Source: Allodiplogaster sudhausi (taxonomy: Eukaryota > Nematoda > Chromadorea > Rhabditida > Diplogasteridae). From it: a DNA stretch of 64,000 nucleotides. Below the pieces are notes generated by a model. The model worked only from the letters and a program-made list of their open reading frames with translations. It was not told the origin of the DNA and made no database searches. Positions within the stretch are counted from its first letter, which is position 1, and each line of letters opens with the position of its first letter. A program made the position numbers and the translations under genes. Positions 26,320-38,865 of the stretch are shown piece after piece. The stretch is from contig CALZFC010000060.1 of the NCBI GenBank assembly GCA_945643635.1, forward strand, positions 1-64,000, written 5' to 3'.

Positions 26320-29300
26320 CAAAGAAAGAGATAGAGAAAGCGATAGAGGGGAGATAGTAGTGAGAAAAGATCTTATAATTGATCGTGAAGCCATTCTGAA
26401 CATTTGACCTTCTTCAAGGCCGAAATTACTAAACAATAATTTGATGTGACATATGTATATGTATGTATGCGAAATTGACGATGTTCGCACAAATTCTTTC
26501 GTACATACCTGTTCCAATTTAAACGTCTCCTTGAAGTAGCCATATGATGATTATAATGAAAGAAGAAGTAAAAAAAAATAGGTACAATTTAAATTGCTAT
26601 TCCCAAGAAGAATAATAACCTGAATATAATACATTCAAATATCTGAAGAATCTCCCGAGTCTCTATATGTACATTCATGCAAAGAAAATCGAATGGAATG
26701 TAACGAACATTCATCTTTTTTTGTTACCAGTTTACTCTTTCCATTTGCTCCGTTTTCTTTTACAGTCGACGCTCTCGAATGTCTCGTCTGTGCGGAGTCT
26801 TCTCTCGATGAGTTTGGCGAGTGCGCGACCCAGTTCAGGTAGGAATTTTTTTAATCTTAAAAAAAAACTTTTTATTTTAATTTTAATATAAAAAAAATTT
26901 TTTCGTGTGTTTTATATTTTTATTATTACTATTACGTAAATAAACTAACTTGTTTTTATCAATAAAAATATTTGAGCATTTTAAATTAATTTATTAATTA
27001 GAACTAAATTAAACAAATTATTTCGTCTATCAAGATACGACTGCACGACTTATGCGCGAAACTTTCCTGAAGATGAGCGTATCTTCTGTCGAACGACGAG
27101 AAGGAAAGAAGTGAACGGTAGAGTTTCTCTTTTTTTCCTACTTTGCTATGAATATTAAAATAATTTCAAAATTACATATTTTATTATTTATTATTTTAAA
27201 TAATATCTGATGAAAAATTAAATTAATTCATATCACAAATTGAAGTGTAAAAAAATTGTTTTTTTTAAGGACAGCCAGACCAAAGTCCTTCCTTTAATGA
27301 ACGGAAAAAAGAGTCTGAAAATAGCAACAAAAAAAACGACAACAAAACTAGGCTTTTTTAATATCTTTTGGCCAGGCGCTTTTCTTGCTCTTTTTGTTTA
27401 TATAAAGTGTTGTAAGAAATGCGCCATTGATAATCTGTCCATGATTCGTGTAACGTTTAAAAAAAAAATTACTCTTCTTGCGATATCAAGAGATCCTCAC
27501 AGAAGATGATTCATGCTTTCCGTCTTCAAATTCAGAGACCTTCACCATAACGAAGGAGTGCATCTCTGAGCGTGACCACAATCGCCTCTTCCCTTCCAAG
27601 GGATACCCGCTCGAGGATGAGTGTGATCTGCTTGAGGTGAGAGAAAGAGACAGAGAGAGAGAGAGGGGGAGAGGAAGAAAGAGAGGAAGAGTCAGACACA
27701 GAGAGGGAGAGAGAGCGCGAGAGAAAGCGAGAGAGAGAGAGAGAGGAGAGAGGGAAAGAGCGTGAGGGAGACAAAGCAACTAAGAAGAGAGAAAAATAAG
27801 ATCAGCGATTGGTTCAGTAACTGACCTTTTGTAATTACTAAATTTTTTTTTTTTTTAAAGATTATCTATTGAACATTCTTTCTAACTCTGTCAGACTGTG
27901 TGAAACTTTTAAGTGTTTTCTCATCGCTATCACTTTTTCGCTCTCCCTCTCTCTCTCTCTCTCTCTCTCTTTCCTATGTGTTCTCTTACTATTTCCATCT
28001 TTCTCTCTCTCTTCCTCTCTCTCTCACTCTCTCTCTCTCTCTCGTTTGTTGTGATCTTCCTCTTCCAACCCTTTCTCTGCAGGTGGCAGGTCGCGAGATT
28101 GCGTACTGCCTCTGTCGCGAGGGCCGCTGCAACCAGAAGCCGATCGCCGAGCAGTTCATGGCATTCGAGCAAGTGAGCGCGAACATGCTTAGCATAACTT
28201 CATTATGCTAATCACAAATTATACATTTTTTTAACCACAACCACAATATTTTAATTTAAAAAAATAATTATATAACAAAAATAGTTGCAAATAATAAAAT
28301 TATTAAAAAAAATTAATACATACATATTACGAAAATGATAAGAAAACATTTTTTTTCGCAGAAACACCCTGAGCTCTTTGGCGAGATTGACGGGGAGGAC
28401 GACGAAGAGACGGAGGCCGCCAGTGAAGATGGCGACTTGCGCGCTGCGCTTCTCCCTTCTTCAGCTGGTTTTACATTTTTTTTCAATTGAAAACTAAAAT
28501 ATTCTTTAAATAACAGAAAAACAAATTGAAATAAATAATCACAATATAAAATATTAAAAGTAATAGATGTCGCTCGCTAAGATTATTTTTTTCTTCAGCA
28601 ACGCTGCATTTTTCTTCGTCTGTGATACTCTTGAGAGATCTTGATGTATGTACGTACTGGCATATACTCTATGTATATAATTGTTAGGATCGACAGCCGC
28701 TCGTCAGACGGTGAAGGGCCGTGCGCACGCTCAAGGCACGCCAAATCTTGCGCAAATCATGCCTGTCAACGATCCAAGGGTCAGCCGAGAAAGGGCGCTA
28801 CTTATTCTTTCATTTAAATCTTTTTTATCTCTCTTTCTTACGCTTTCTCTTTCTCTCTTTCTCTCGCTCTCTAACTCTTTCTCTTTTCTCTCTATGCATG
28901 TCTTACTCGCTCTCTCTCTCTCCCGCTTTCTTTCTTTCAATATGCATGTCTAACTCTCTCTTTCTTTCTCTCTATTTTTCTCTCGCTCACGATTTTTTTC
29001 TCTCACTAATTACTCTTTCCAAACAGTCACACCACAAGCACGCGACCGCCAGCAACAGTCTTCGCCGTGCGCAGCCTTCCTTCGAGATTGAAAAGTCGAC
29101 TGATGATGACAAGGCGTTCCTACCGAGCAGAGGTTCTCACTCTCTTTTTGTCGCTCAATCTCTGTTTCTCTCTCTCTCTCTCTCTCTTTGTCTCTTAATC
29201 TCTGTTTCTCTCTTTCTATCTCTCTCTCTTTTTGTCTCTCAATCTCTATTTATCTGTTACTCTCTCTCTCTCACCTTCTGCTACATTTTCTTGTTTCTTT

Positions 29301-31606
29301 CGCTCTCACTCTTTGCCTCTTTGTTATTTGTTCTCAAACTAAGTAAGCTGGGCAATTTCAGGCCTTGATATGCTGAAGATTCACCCGAACGCCGGCGAAT
29401 CGGCCATCAAACCGGCAAAGTTAGTGATAATCAGCGAAAAATAGAAAGAAGAAATAATCCACCAACTATATTGCCATCTTCATAACTAGTCTGTCTATTT
29501 TATTTAGTACAACAAGTTTTACTTAATCAAAAAAAGTATTCTTTTAGCGAATTCAGCATGGAATCACCATGGTCGGTGGCGCACGGCGCTCCGCAGGGGA
29601 AATGTTGGTTTTATTTTATTTTTAATATTCCTTCTTACAAAATCAGCGCAGTTTTCCTTTGCATAACGAGTCGTAAACAGCATTTAAAATAAAACAAAAT
29701 TTGAATTTCCCGCCGACTCTATTTTCAGTTGCTTCTATGACACGTAGCGATAAGCGCCTCCACTGCATGCAGTGCGGCCAGGGCGGACTTGAGGGCACTG
29801 GCAAAGACTGTCTGCTTCAGGTAGGCGTTATGGTTAAGTATAAGCTTAATGTTAATGTTTGCGTTAAGATTAATGTTAGGGATAAGGTCAAGGTTAAAGT
29901 AAGTTTCAGGGTTAATAAGGTTCATGTTAGGGTTAAGGTTAAGGTTAAGGTCAATGTTAAGGCTCAGGTTCTTGGCAGATACATAAGCGTGTTTTTCAGA
30001 CCTCTTATGAGTGCCCGCTCGCGAACTCGTTGTGCTTCACGAGATATATTACTGTCGGCAGTGGTTAGTGCCTCTAATAATAAAATTATAGTATTCATTA
30101 ATAATACTTATTGAATTATATACTAAAGTATAATTTTATTAGATTAAATTAAAAAAAAGCAAATAATGTTTTAAAATTTATTTCGCAAAAAAACATTCCC
30201 TACCCTTTTTCTCTAGGCCAGAATGCCGTGGAGAAGCTGTGCGTCTCGCACGATGCGCTTCTCGGCGAATACAGCGGCGTCTTAGGCGAGGAGGACTTTG
30301 AGGCGGCCGCCGACGAGACGAGGCGAGGAATTGTTTATGTATTAATTAATTAATTACTTAATGAATTAATGAATTAATTAAATAATTAATTAACTAATGT
30401 AATTAATTAATTAAGTAATTACTTCATGACTTAATTAATTAACTAAAATTAGCTTTATTACGTGATATGTATGTATGTCGCTAGAAAGACGTGACAATAT
30501 CTTTAATTTTAATACGAATAGTATTCGCGCGATTTCATTAAAAAAAACCCACCCTCCGCCCCCGCCCCTTAACCTGCCCAAAACATTCTCATTCTCTCAG
30601 ATGCGCCACGACGTCGGCCGGTCGCGTCCGCGTCTGCGTCTGCTCATCAGCGGACAACTGCAATCAGCGCACGATCGACGAGCAGGTTGGGCGCCATTTA
30701 GAACATTACAGAAAAGCGCTATTGTATCCGGCCATCCACACTCAATATCTCCAGAGATAATTTTTTTTGCGTTATTTAATTACGATTTAATTTCGGTGAT
30801 CGTCCTCCTTTAAAGCACCGGTTTGTTTAAAAAAAAAATTTTTTTTCCTCAAAATACACTTGTTTATCATTTATTAGAGTGTTCATTTTAGATGAGCTCC
30901 GCGGCAACTTCTGGCGGTCGCAGTTCTATGATTTCTGGCGGCGCCAAGGCCGCCGGGGCAGCGCTCATGCGAAATCGTGCCGTCGCACCGATTGAGTTGC
31001 CAAATGTGATTTTGTTTTCTTCTTAATTTTGTTTTCTTTTTTTGTCTCTTATAAAAGATTTTCAACGTTAAAGTACGATATTAATGTTTTGATTTGATGT
31101 TTTATAGTCCGAAAACTATGACAAATGTTACAGAAGGGATTGGCGCCTGCGGAAGAGCCGACAGGAATCGTTGTAGGCGAGAGGGAAGACGGAGAGGAGG
31201 AGGAGGCACGCGATGAGCTCGACAAGGAAGAGCAGAGGAATGGTAAGGAGGGAAAAGGAGGGAAGAGGGACATTGTGAAAGACAGAGAGAGTGAGAGACA
31301 GAGAGAGACAGAGAGACCAAGGGACAGAGAGACAGCGGCGATAAAGGGAGAAATGGCTACTAGGGAAGATAATGCAAAGTGAGAATAGAAAATTGTGTTG
31401 TGGTAAGAGAGTGAGCGAGAGAGAGAGAGAGTATCAAGAGAGCTTTCTAGCCAACGATCACCTGCTAGCAGGCCTCGGCTCGTCGATGACAGTCGCGGAA
31501 GAGAATGGTACATCATATGTTTGTAAAGTTATTATTATAATATGAGCTAGTTAAATGTGTTACATACTATTATAATTAATTCACTATTAAAGGTGAATTG
31601 AATGCA

Positions 31607-31667
<61 letters not shown>

Positions 31668-34565
31668 GTGCCTGTTTTTACTCCAAAATGAGGAGATAAG
31701 AGAAAAAGCGTACCGAGGTGCAACTATTTCTTTTTGTCTCTCACGGTTTTGGTTGTTCTTTTGTAGCGCCGTTGAACCTCTCGCCAATCGTGCCCTCCAA
31801 CGCACACGGTCCGGCCGCGACCACGGTAGCTACGAGCACGACGACAGGAACGACTACGACGAGCGGGCCGGCAGTACTTGTTAGAGAGCGATAAAAAAAG
31901 GGAAAGACAGAAAGAGGGAGAGAAAAAAAGAGACAGGAAGAGAGAAAGTATGTGGTAAGCTAGAAATAGGCAACTTAGAAAAAGAGAAGAGAGAGAGAGA
32001 GGGAGAGAAAGAGAGAGAGAAAGAGAGAAATAGTGAGCGAGAAAGAGAGGCAGGAAGAGAGAAAGTGTGTAGTGAGAGAGAAGAATTTCGGTGTGCTCTC
32101 CGTCAGATGCCGACGGGCCTTCGGTGCGGCGAGTGCGCCGCGACCGATCTGTCCGATCCGACTGCCGACTGCAATGGAATCGCGCCCATCGCGTGCATGG
32201 CTGCCACGGCTGACGAGCGCGTCTTCTGCATGACGCGGCAGACGCAGCTGTCCACGGGTGAGAGCAAGGATGGGCAAAAACCGGCCCGGGCCGGGCCCGA
32301 CACTCTGCGGGCCGGGCCCGGGCCGGCCCGGCAACGTCCGGGCCGGGCCTGGAATCGTAGGCCCGGCCCGGGCCCGGCCCGTCTTTCAAAAATATCTGGC
32401 GGGCCGGGCCCGGGCCGGCCCGCTGTCTCTCGGGCCGGGCCGGGCCTTGAATTCCCGGGCCCGGCCCGGGCCAAGCCCGGGCCGGGCCCGGATTTGAAAT
32501 TCAGATGCGGGCCGGGCCCGGGCCGGCCCGCCACTCTGCGGGCCGGGCCCGGGCCGGCCCGCCACTCTGCGGGCCGGGCCTTATGCCATTAGGGCCGGGC
32601 CCGGGCCGGCCCGCTAATTTATATTAGGCCCGGGCCAGGGCCGGGCCCTAAAAACCACCAATGGGCCGGCCCAGGCCGCCCATCCTTGGGTGAGAGTCTT
32701 CTTCAAATATTGTTAATTTGTTTACTTGTTTACTTGTTAGAAACAGCAGAAAACTAAAGTAAACGAAGAGTAAGAGACTGGGAAAGATGAGAGAGAGAGA
32801 GAGAGAGAGCGTAAATTGGGAGAGTTTATGTTTAAGAATGAAGAACAAATAAATAAAAAAAGAAAGAAGAAAATCAATTATCACTTCTCGCTCTCAGGCT
32901 CATTCGCGATCGAGAAGCGTTGCGTCACGGCGACCGAGTTCACGACCGATATGCCAGGTGTTGCAAAAAGAAATACTTACTAATTTTTCCTTACTTTTTA
33001 AACACAGAAATAACCTTTCTCAAAGTTGTTCATGCATCAGTTGGGGAATGTAAATAGCTTTATTTAAGGCTTTAAAAATGGTTTTTGCAATTTTAATTTC
33101 CTTATATATTGATGTGAAGAAGGAAACAGTTCTAAGAAAAAATATATGTATTTAAACAAACAAAAAACAGGCGAATCGGCTGCTCCCGGCTGCGGCACCG
33201 CCTTCGACGGCCTCGTCAACTACTGCCTCTGTGATGAGAATCTCTGCAACAAGGAGAGTCTGCTCGCGCAGGCGCAGAGTCATGTGTCAGTGCCACTTTC
33301 TTTTTCAACGCCAAAACTAACATTTGAATTTGCCGCTTTTTTGCCTGAGACGCAAAAGAGAGAGAGAGAGAGAGCATGTGACTTGCTGTTAGAGAGTCCC
33401 AACTACAATAATCAGAGAATTTAAATAGTTTGCAGATGAATTTAGTGCGTCTATAAGAAAACATTTTCAAGTGGCCAAGCCATTACAGAAGAAAAAAAAG
33501 GAACATAATGCTAGTTATGAAGTAGTAGAAATTGATAAGCTTAATGACTAAAATGTTGATAATTATATAACTGTCTAGGGTAACACATTAGTATTACTGA
33601 AACAATAGCAATAATGGTAATAATATTAATGATTATGAATGCTAGCTCTCCTTTCATCAGACCGATGCAGCAGCGTCTGCTCGTCTCAGCGACCACCACC
33701 TCGCGTCCGCCGTCGAAAGAGGCTAGACTCGTCCCGAATTATTTCTATTTATGCAGAAATAAACCATTTTACTCCCTAGACCCAACAACACTTTGGCGAC
33801 ATCTTTCAGTAAAATTGCGCTGTCTTCTTGTATAATGTATGGGTCACATAGAAAAGCCATTTAAAAATTTCGCGCCAATATCTCCAGATTGACTTGCGTC
33901 TTGACGCGTCGTCACCGTTTGGAGAGTCGTCGCCTTCTCTCGGCGTCGCGCCCGTGCCCTTCCCGAAGCGCGCCGGCATTCAGCCTCTGCCGGCCTCTCT
34001 TCCCGGAATTGGTAAGTTGTCAGCAGCAGCTGCTGCCGAACACGAGCTGGTCGACATGCGACTGATTACGTCACCGGGAGATGAGGAAGACACGAAGAAG
34101 AAGGAGATCTCGGACGTTGACGCAAACATGATTGCCGAGCCGAGTCAGGCTTCCGAGTACGTGCAATTTTTAATTTATTTTTAATTTTATTGAACTAATG
34201 ATACAAGATTTCCATCTTGCAGAAGCTTTCTTTCTCTTCATATTCTCTATTTGTCTCTGGTTTCCTTTTAAGTCACAAACTTCCTCTCTCTCTCTCCCTC
34301 TTTCTCTCTCTCATTTTCTCTCTCTCTCTCTTTCTCTTACTCTCTCTATTCCCTCTCTCTCTCCAGATCCAATGAGGACACGTCGTCGTTCGAGGCCGAG
34401 AAGCGCGCGCGCGAACGGCAGTGGAATTCTGCGGATGAGCAGCTGCAGCAGCAGCCGGCCGATGCAGCAGCCAGTCATGGCACTGCCAACCGGATGATGA
34501 CGTCATCCTTCCTGTTGCTGCTCTCAACTACCGTAATCCTAGTGGGGTCGACGAGACTACTGTAA
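20072..34565 (+). CDS. Large surface protein with three Cys-rich ET-module / Ly6-like domains
   Basis: Exons, phase-checked: 20072-20246, 26766-26838, 27035-27117, 27491-27636, 28083-28172, 28362-28467, 28688-28779, 29027-29132, 29362-29419, 29548-29603, 29729-29820, 30000-30063, 30217-30322, 30601-30685, 30892-31005, 31134-31242, 31451-31507, 31767-31879, 32107-32257, 32898-32957, 33171-33283, about 33671-33730 (least certain), 33888-34156, 34367-34565; about 860 residues. An internal signal/anchor (LLSWLAATATLFIACLFPA) is followed by three domains opening with ECLVC, HCMQC and RCGEC and closing with YCLCREGRCN, VCVCSSADNCN and YCLCDENLCN. CxC-x4/5-CN is the last-strand signature of the nematode ET module and resembles Ly6/uPAR domains. 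Linkers are acidic or Thr/Ser-rich. The end MMTSSFLLLLSTTVILVG suits a GPI signal or membrane helix. An extracellular binding role is inferred; the ligand is unknown. Exon 13 seems to use a GC donor (AG|GCGAGG). Confidence 0.8.
20247..26765. repeat. 6.5-kb first intron made largely of alternating CT and GA tracts
   Basis: The intron starts GTACGT after the signal-peptide exon and ends TTTTACAG before the first Cys-rich exon. CT blocks: about 20765-20895, 21720-21805, 21960-22105, 23215-23445, 23640-23735, 24255-24370, 24810-24965, 25045-25160, 25985-26045. GA blocks: about 21030-21150, 22615-22765, 23000-23070, 24000-24070, 24555-24655, 25675-25800, 26170-26350. No nested gene could be supported. 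A short hairpin lies near 26123-26150 (CTACTGGC...GCCAGTAG). Confidence 0.7.
27637..28082 (+). repeat. Intron with GA tract at the donor and CT tract at the acceptor
   Basis: Directly after GTGAGAG the intron runs into about 130 bases of GA repeat (to about 27770). Before the acceptor it has CT repeats at about 27940-28050. The two are complementary on the transcript. It lies between exons 4 and 5 of the three-domain gene. Confidence 0.7.
29821..29999 (+). repeat. Degenerate GTTAAG / GTTAGG hexamer array in an intron
   Basis: Between exons 11 and 12 of the three-domain gene, about 130 bp consist of imperfect 6-bp units (GTTAAG, GTTAAT, GTTAGG, GGTTAA), densest at 29925-29965. It resembles telomere-like repeat but is not the nematode TTAGGC unit. 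The Val/Lys frame through it is a repeat translation. Confidence 0.65.
30334..30465. repeat. ATTA/TTAA simple repeat
   Basis: A self-complementary ATTAATTA-type run of about 120 bp in the intron between exons 13 and 14 of the three-domain gene. Confidence 0.8.
31606..31666. repeat. (ATT)n microsatellite
   Basis: About 19-20 uninterrupted ATT triplets in the intron between exons 17 and 18 of the three-domain gene; a good polymorphic marker candidate. Confidence 0.9.
32265..32688. mobile_element. GC-rich hAT-like non-autonomous element
   Basis: Terminal inverted repeats CAAGGATGGGC / GCCCATCCTTG are perfect over 11 bp. The element is flanked by an 8-bp direct repeat GGTGAGAG (32257-32264 and 32689-32696). 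An 8-bp duplication with CA..TG ends and an inner GGGC is typical of the hAT superfamily. The interior is built from GGCCCGGGCC-type palindromes with three short AT spacers. No transposase frame is present. It sits immediately behind the exon 19 donor of the three-domain gene and duplicates that donor. Confidence 0.88.
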
Positions 34566-36008
34566 TCTTATAATCTATATTCATAACATACAAAAAAATT
34601 TTTTCTGGTTTTCCCTATTGCGTCCTAACCAGAAGGCAAATATTGCATAGTTTTGCGTAAAGGGGGCTTACAATTTGGTCAGATTCAGATATTAAAGCTG
34701 TTCTTTTTGAAATCAGCTGACGACATGCATTTTTATTAATCGATAAATATTAATAATATATGATCAGCAATATCATCCTCCAAAATTGGTAATTTTATTA
34801 TTCAATTCGATGACATCATTTTCAATTTGCATATCGTAATAAGTGTATTGTTGACAAACAAAATTCTAAATTATTTCATGGCCAAGTATTTTAGGTGTAT
34901 TCATAATTTATATACTATTTGATATGAGTGACTTTCTTCTTGCCTTCCATTGTCTGTACAATACGGGATAGCCAGCATGCAAGATTGCTCCTTCTTTGTG
35001 AAAAAAGATTTATTTAATTGTGTTTAAATCATGTCATTAATATTCATGATCCTAATGAAAAAAGGGAGACAAATACATATGTGAATTTCTTTGATGAAAC
35101 AGTAATCACGCTTTATTTTTGTTTCGATCTATGTATGTATATATGTATTACAAAGTCTCCTCTGTGGTTAGGCAAAACACATATCCCTGTGCTTAAATGT
35201 GAGTGAACTGTATCTACTTTGGAAGCTTACTGTTTTAACAATAAATAAATAATGTACTTTATCTTGATTATATCGTCTGTAAAAGACAACTCATGGAATG
35301 GAGAAATTTTACAATATCTGCAACGAAACTCGACAGTGAACCTTTTTCTCTCTGTCTCTCTCTCTCCCTCTCTCTCTCTTTCTTTCTCTCTCCCTGTCGC
35401 TCTCTCGCTCTCTCTCTCTAACCTTTCCTCTCTCACCAAACATCACCAGGACTTTTGATATGCTCTTTTGAGAATTGTGACTCTGTCCTTCTCAAACAAA
35501 CAAAGTAGTGTTAGTGATGCATTGATAAGCGTGCATAAAATTGATTACATTCACGCTTTATCTCTCTCTCTGTCTCGCCCTCTCTCTCTCTCTCTCTCTC
35601 TTTCTCCTTCTCTCTCGCCCTCTCTTCCCTCCGTCTCTCTCTCTATTTCTTTCTTTCATTCACGCTCTCTTACTATATCGCCTTTCTCTCCGTCTATCTC
35701 GTCGTCCCATTCATTCTTTACTACATATTTCTCTCTATATGGCATCTCACTGCTGGCACCACCCTGCAAGACAATTTCCTTTTCACTCAAGCGCCTATGA
35801 AATGTTGAAATGAAGGCGATTGTGCAATGTTGCCATGCTAAACGATTATATAAATACCGTGTGCATACACTAACAATATACATTGTAGTGCTTATTGCCA
35901 GTGCATGCAGCGAAAAATAACCATTAATTTTAATGGATATAAAATTCGAATAATCCGAACTTTCTATACGTTGCAAGTAACGGATGTTTATCAGCTTTTG
36001 AGTTCGCC
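34566..36008. other. Intergenic between the three-domain gene and GFRP
   Basis: AT-rich, with CT tracts at about 35343-35440 and 35560-35720. The part around 35150-35230 is similar to 39465-39540 upstream of a GFRP relic, so it belongs to a duplicated segment. TTTATCAG at 35985-35995, just before the GFRP start, is a candidate trans-splice acceptor. Confidence 0.55.
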
Positions 36009-36804
36009 ATGCCTTTTCTCATCGTTTCGGGACATCCGCAGGCAGCACCAACCATAATTAACGGGTCAAGTCTCACCAGTGATCTCCTCACACGTCTCAA
36101 GGTCCTCTTCTGATTTTGATAAGTCGCTAATAGTGGAACTTTGAGTAAAGCTTTTTTAATGCTTCATATGTAAACACTGAAAATTATCAGTTAGTTACTT
36201 GAAACGGATGTAAAGCACGAATATAGGGACCCTTTGCAAGCAAACGGATATTTCTTCTGTGTGTGTATGTATGCAAGACTTATATTTTAATAATTTGTTA
36301 ATAATTATTACGTTGTTGTTTTTATTCCAAGATTCTTATGCATGAATGATTCAGAAAACGTGCAGAAACAGCAAAAATAAAGGAAAAATCGGGATTGTTT
36401 TCAGGCAACTACCCAACGCAATAATAATAAAAGTTGCAATGTCCCGCTGACGCCCTGCGAAGTTCTCGAGCAGCTTGAGCAACTTGGATTTCAGGCAAGC
36501 CGCGGCGATAGCTTTTTCTCTTGATCGAATTTTCCTTTAACTATGTATTATGTAATAGTTGAAAATGGTTGCGATTATCGAAAAATTATGAGTCATTTCA
36601 TACCCGCGTGCTATTTTCGATTTGTTTAGAGAGAAAGAGCGACAGAGAGAGAGAGAGGGAGAGAGAGAGGGAGAGAGAGATAGAGCCTCCTCTCAGGGTG
36701 AGCGCGGCAATTCGAACGTGCATTAATTATGTTCCTATTTTAAGTTGGTCGGCCAGTCGGGCGCCGGCTCCTCGACAGCATGGACGATGTGGAGAGGCCG
36801 CTAG
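36009..36804 (+). CDS. gfrp: GTP cyclohydrolase I feedback regulatory protein
   Basis: Three exons, 36009-36101, 36405-36494 and 36745-36804, give 80 residues (the animal family is about 84). The start MPFLIVSG matches the family's MPYLLIST opening. The middle keeps the conserved V-L-E-Q-L-E-Q-L-G-F helix (family LDKLERRGF). The last exon, LVGQSGAGSSTAWTMWRGR, corresponds to the family's V-S-M-T-G-V-G-Q-T-L-V-W-C-L end. The protein forms a pentamer that caps GTP cyclohydrolase I, giving tetrahydrobiopterin feedback inhibition and phenylalanine stimulation; it acts in the cytosol or nucleus. The exon 2 donor is CAG|GCAAGC, a GC-AG intron, supported by phase and by where the family homology resumes. 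The last acceptor is TTTTAAG. The N-terminal loop differs from the family, so regulatory contacts may differ. An exon 1 relic lies at 39593. Confidence 0.85.
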
Positions 36805-37542
36805 GATATTTATGAGCCATCATAGAATTACATTCAATTGTTTGATCTTAACCCCTGTCTGCACGCTATCAATATATGAATTCACATATGAATCATAAAT
36901 GTTCTCATAAAATGTTCCACAATTGTTTTGTGTACCTACTAGCCTATGTGAAGTACATATGAGCATCATCCCGATTTCATCGCCAAGTCAGAACTCTGCA
37001 AAAAGCTGTCGCACTTTCGAATTTTCAGTTTATTTTTTTAAAGTTTTTTTCAGTTCTAGAATAATGCTCAATTTATTTTCTTCATTCTCCATCGATCTAT
37101 ACAGGAAATGTTTTTTCTCCTTTACTTCAAAAGATCTGCCGAAAAGTTTACTTTGCCGAAGAAGTTGGGGTTTGTTATACGACAGCTGTGTGTTCATAAT
37201 TACTACTTGAGACGAAATATATGTATGTACTTCGAAAAGCGACTTTGTGTTTTAGCAAATAAGTTTTACCAGCACAAAACCCCTACTGCTAGATCTCAAT
37301 AAAGTTGCGTTACTCTCATTTCTTGGAATACTTCAAAGTTCTTCTCGTCGTGATCGGAGTTGTTTCTCTTCTTCTCAACATTCTACTTCTCTTCACCGTT
37401 TGGCTCCATTCGGGGCAAAATATACGCCAGCTACCTTACAGTCAATATCGTCATTAGATATCTCATAGACAGTATTGTCATCAGCAAAAAAACCTAATTC
37501 TTGTCCAACGATATGTTTGATGGCCTACTAAATACATGTTAA
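36805..37542. other. Downstream of GFRP; contains a segment repeated twice more
   Basis: A block at about 36955-37030 (reading GAGCATCATCCCGATTTCAT) recurs at about 39853 and 44460 with scattered differences. One frame stays open and similar (EHHPDFIAKSELCKKL versus EHHPEFITKQELGQKL), but I cannot join it to a gene. Confidence 0.45.
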
Positions 37543-37871
37543 CAGGGGTGGCCAGGGGCCGAATATATCCGGACCGGCCCCCAGAGTAGGCCCCGGCCCC
37601 GGCCCACGAGGTAGGCCCCGGCCCCCGGGGTCGGCCCCGAAGGAGGCCCCGGCCCCAAATCTTAAAGTTTTTTCTAAAAAAATATCTGCGTCGGAGGAAA
37701 AATTCATCCAAAATTGAGAAAATTCGTGCATCTGTAACGCATACGAAATAAATCGGGGCACTTTTCATCATAAATTTTCTCATATTGTTCAACTGGGGGT
37801 GAACTTCGTTCAATTATCCACGGCCCCCAGCCCCCAAGGTCGGCCCCGGATGCCGGGGCCGGCTACCCCTG
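37543..37871. mobile_element. Second hAT-like element, GC-rich
   Basis: Ends CAGGGGTGGCC and GGCTACCCCTG are near-perfect inverted repeats. The flanks are an exact 8-bp duplication, CATGTTAA (37535-37542 and 37872-37879). The interior carries GGCCCCGG blocks at both ends around an AT-richer core. It is non-autonomous, and its ends differ from the 32265 element, so it is a separate family. Confidence 0.88.
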
Positions 37872-37879
37872 CATGTTAA

Positions 37880-38865
37880 CAATACAATATTATACAAATA
37901 TTAGTTGAGGTTCTTCTAGGGTTTTTCGATGACGCAATCGATTATGTCGTACCATTAGTATTTTTGCAACCATCAGTCGCTTTCTTTTCTATGCATTTGT
38001 GTCATAGTCGGTTGGTGTCTCGCCAGCTATTCCAATGGTTAGTTATGACGGAGAGCGCTATTCACAAATTTCGAAGAATACACACTTGTCTTGAGTTGAT
38101 TACGATTATGTTCGCTTGTCTTGTTCAAGCCGCGGTAACTAATTGTGCTTTACACAGGCACCTGGTAGTTGGTGGCTTAGTGGCTAACTTGATAAAGTTG
38201 CGCGCGGATGGTGGTGGTTTGAGTTCGGCCAGCTTCTCGTGTATCCAAGCATTTTATTTTATGTTCGTCTAAATTCCATTGTTTACGTTCAAACTTGTTC
38301 CATCAACGATTCGAGTGATGCAGATGCTTCTTCCTTCTCTCTTCATCGTTTCCGTTTTGATCTTCTTCCTAAACACGTTTCGGAAAGGACAACTCATATG
38401 AGGTTGTTTATGAACGTGTGCATAAACAAAGTAAACGTGTATTGGATCCTACTACTTAAATATGTCTTCAAACATCGCCAACAGTGTTCTTGTCGACAAC
38501 GCAGTGTGTTTAAGCCACCACATTATTCTAGTAGTGTCCGGTAGGCAAAACCGATGTTTCCTGTGTCTCATGTTACAGGTGGGCGATAATCGAAAATGAT
38601 GTAATCTATATTTTAGCGCTTGCTGAAATGTGACGTTCTGCTTGCTTTCCTTTGTTTGCACAATTCGGGTTAGATTGTCCCATTTACGCGGGAAAAAAAT
38701 TAATTTAATTGCTAAAATCATCTCATTAAAATTCGTTTTCCCATTGATAAGGAGAGAGAAAATTTTGGAATGAATTTTTTTTATGAAACTGTAAATGTGC
38801 TTTTTTAATCGCTTAAATTTTCTGTTTATGTACAAATACATATGTATGTATATTTACATAACCAG
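37880..38865. other. Gene-free interval with a tRNA-like relic
   Basis: No supported exon. At 38178-38235, TGGCTTAGTGG (A-box-like) and GGTTTGAGTTC (B-box-like) lie about 40 bases apart, again a tRNA-derived SINE head followed by a T-rich tail. The rest is AT-rich and partly similar to sequence upstream of GFRP. Confidence 0.4.

Noticed and set aside
29701..30114. Val/Lys repetitive frame that could pass for a beta-helix protein
   Set aside because: It is a degenerate GTTAAG array between two well-phased exons, so intronic.
32065..32592. 175-codon frame with Gly/Pro/Ala-rich repeats
   Set aside because: The second half is the GC-rich interior of the hAT-like element; only 32107-32257 is a supported exon of the three-domain gene.
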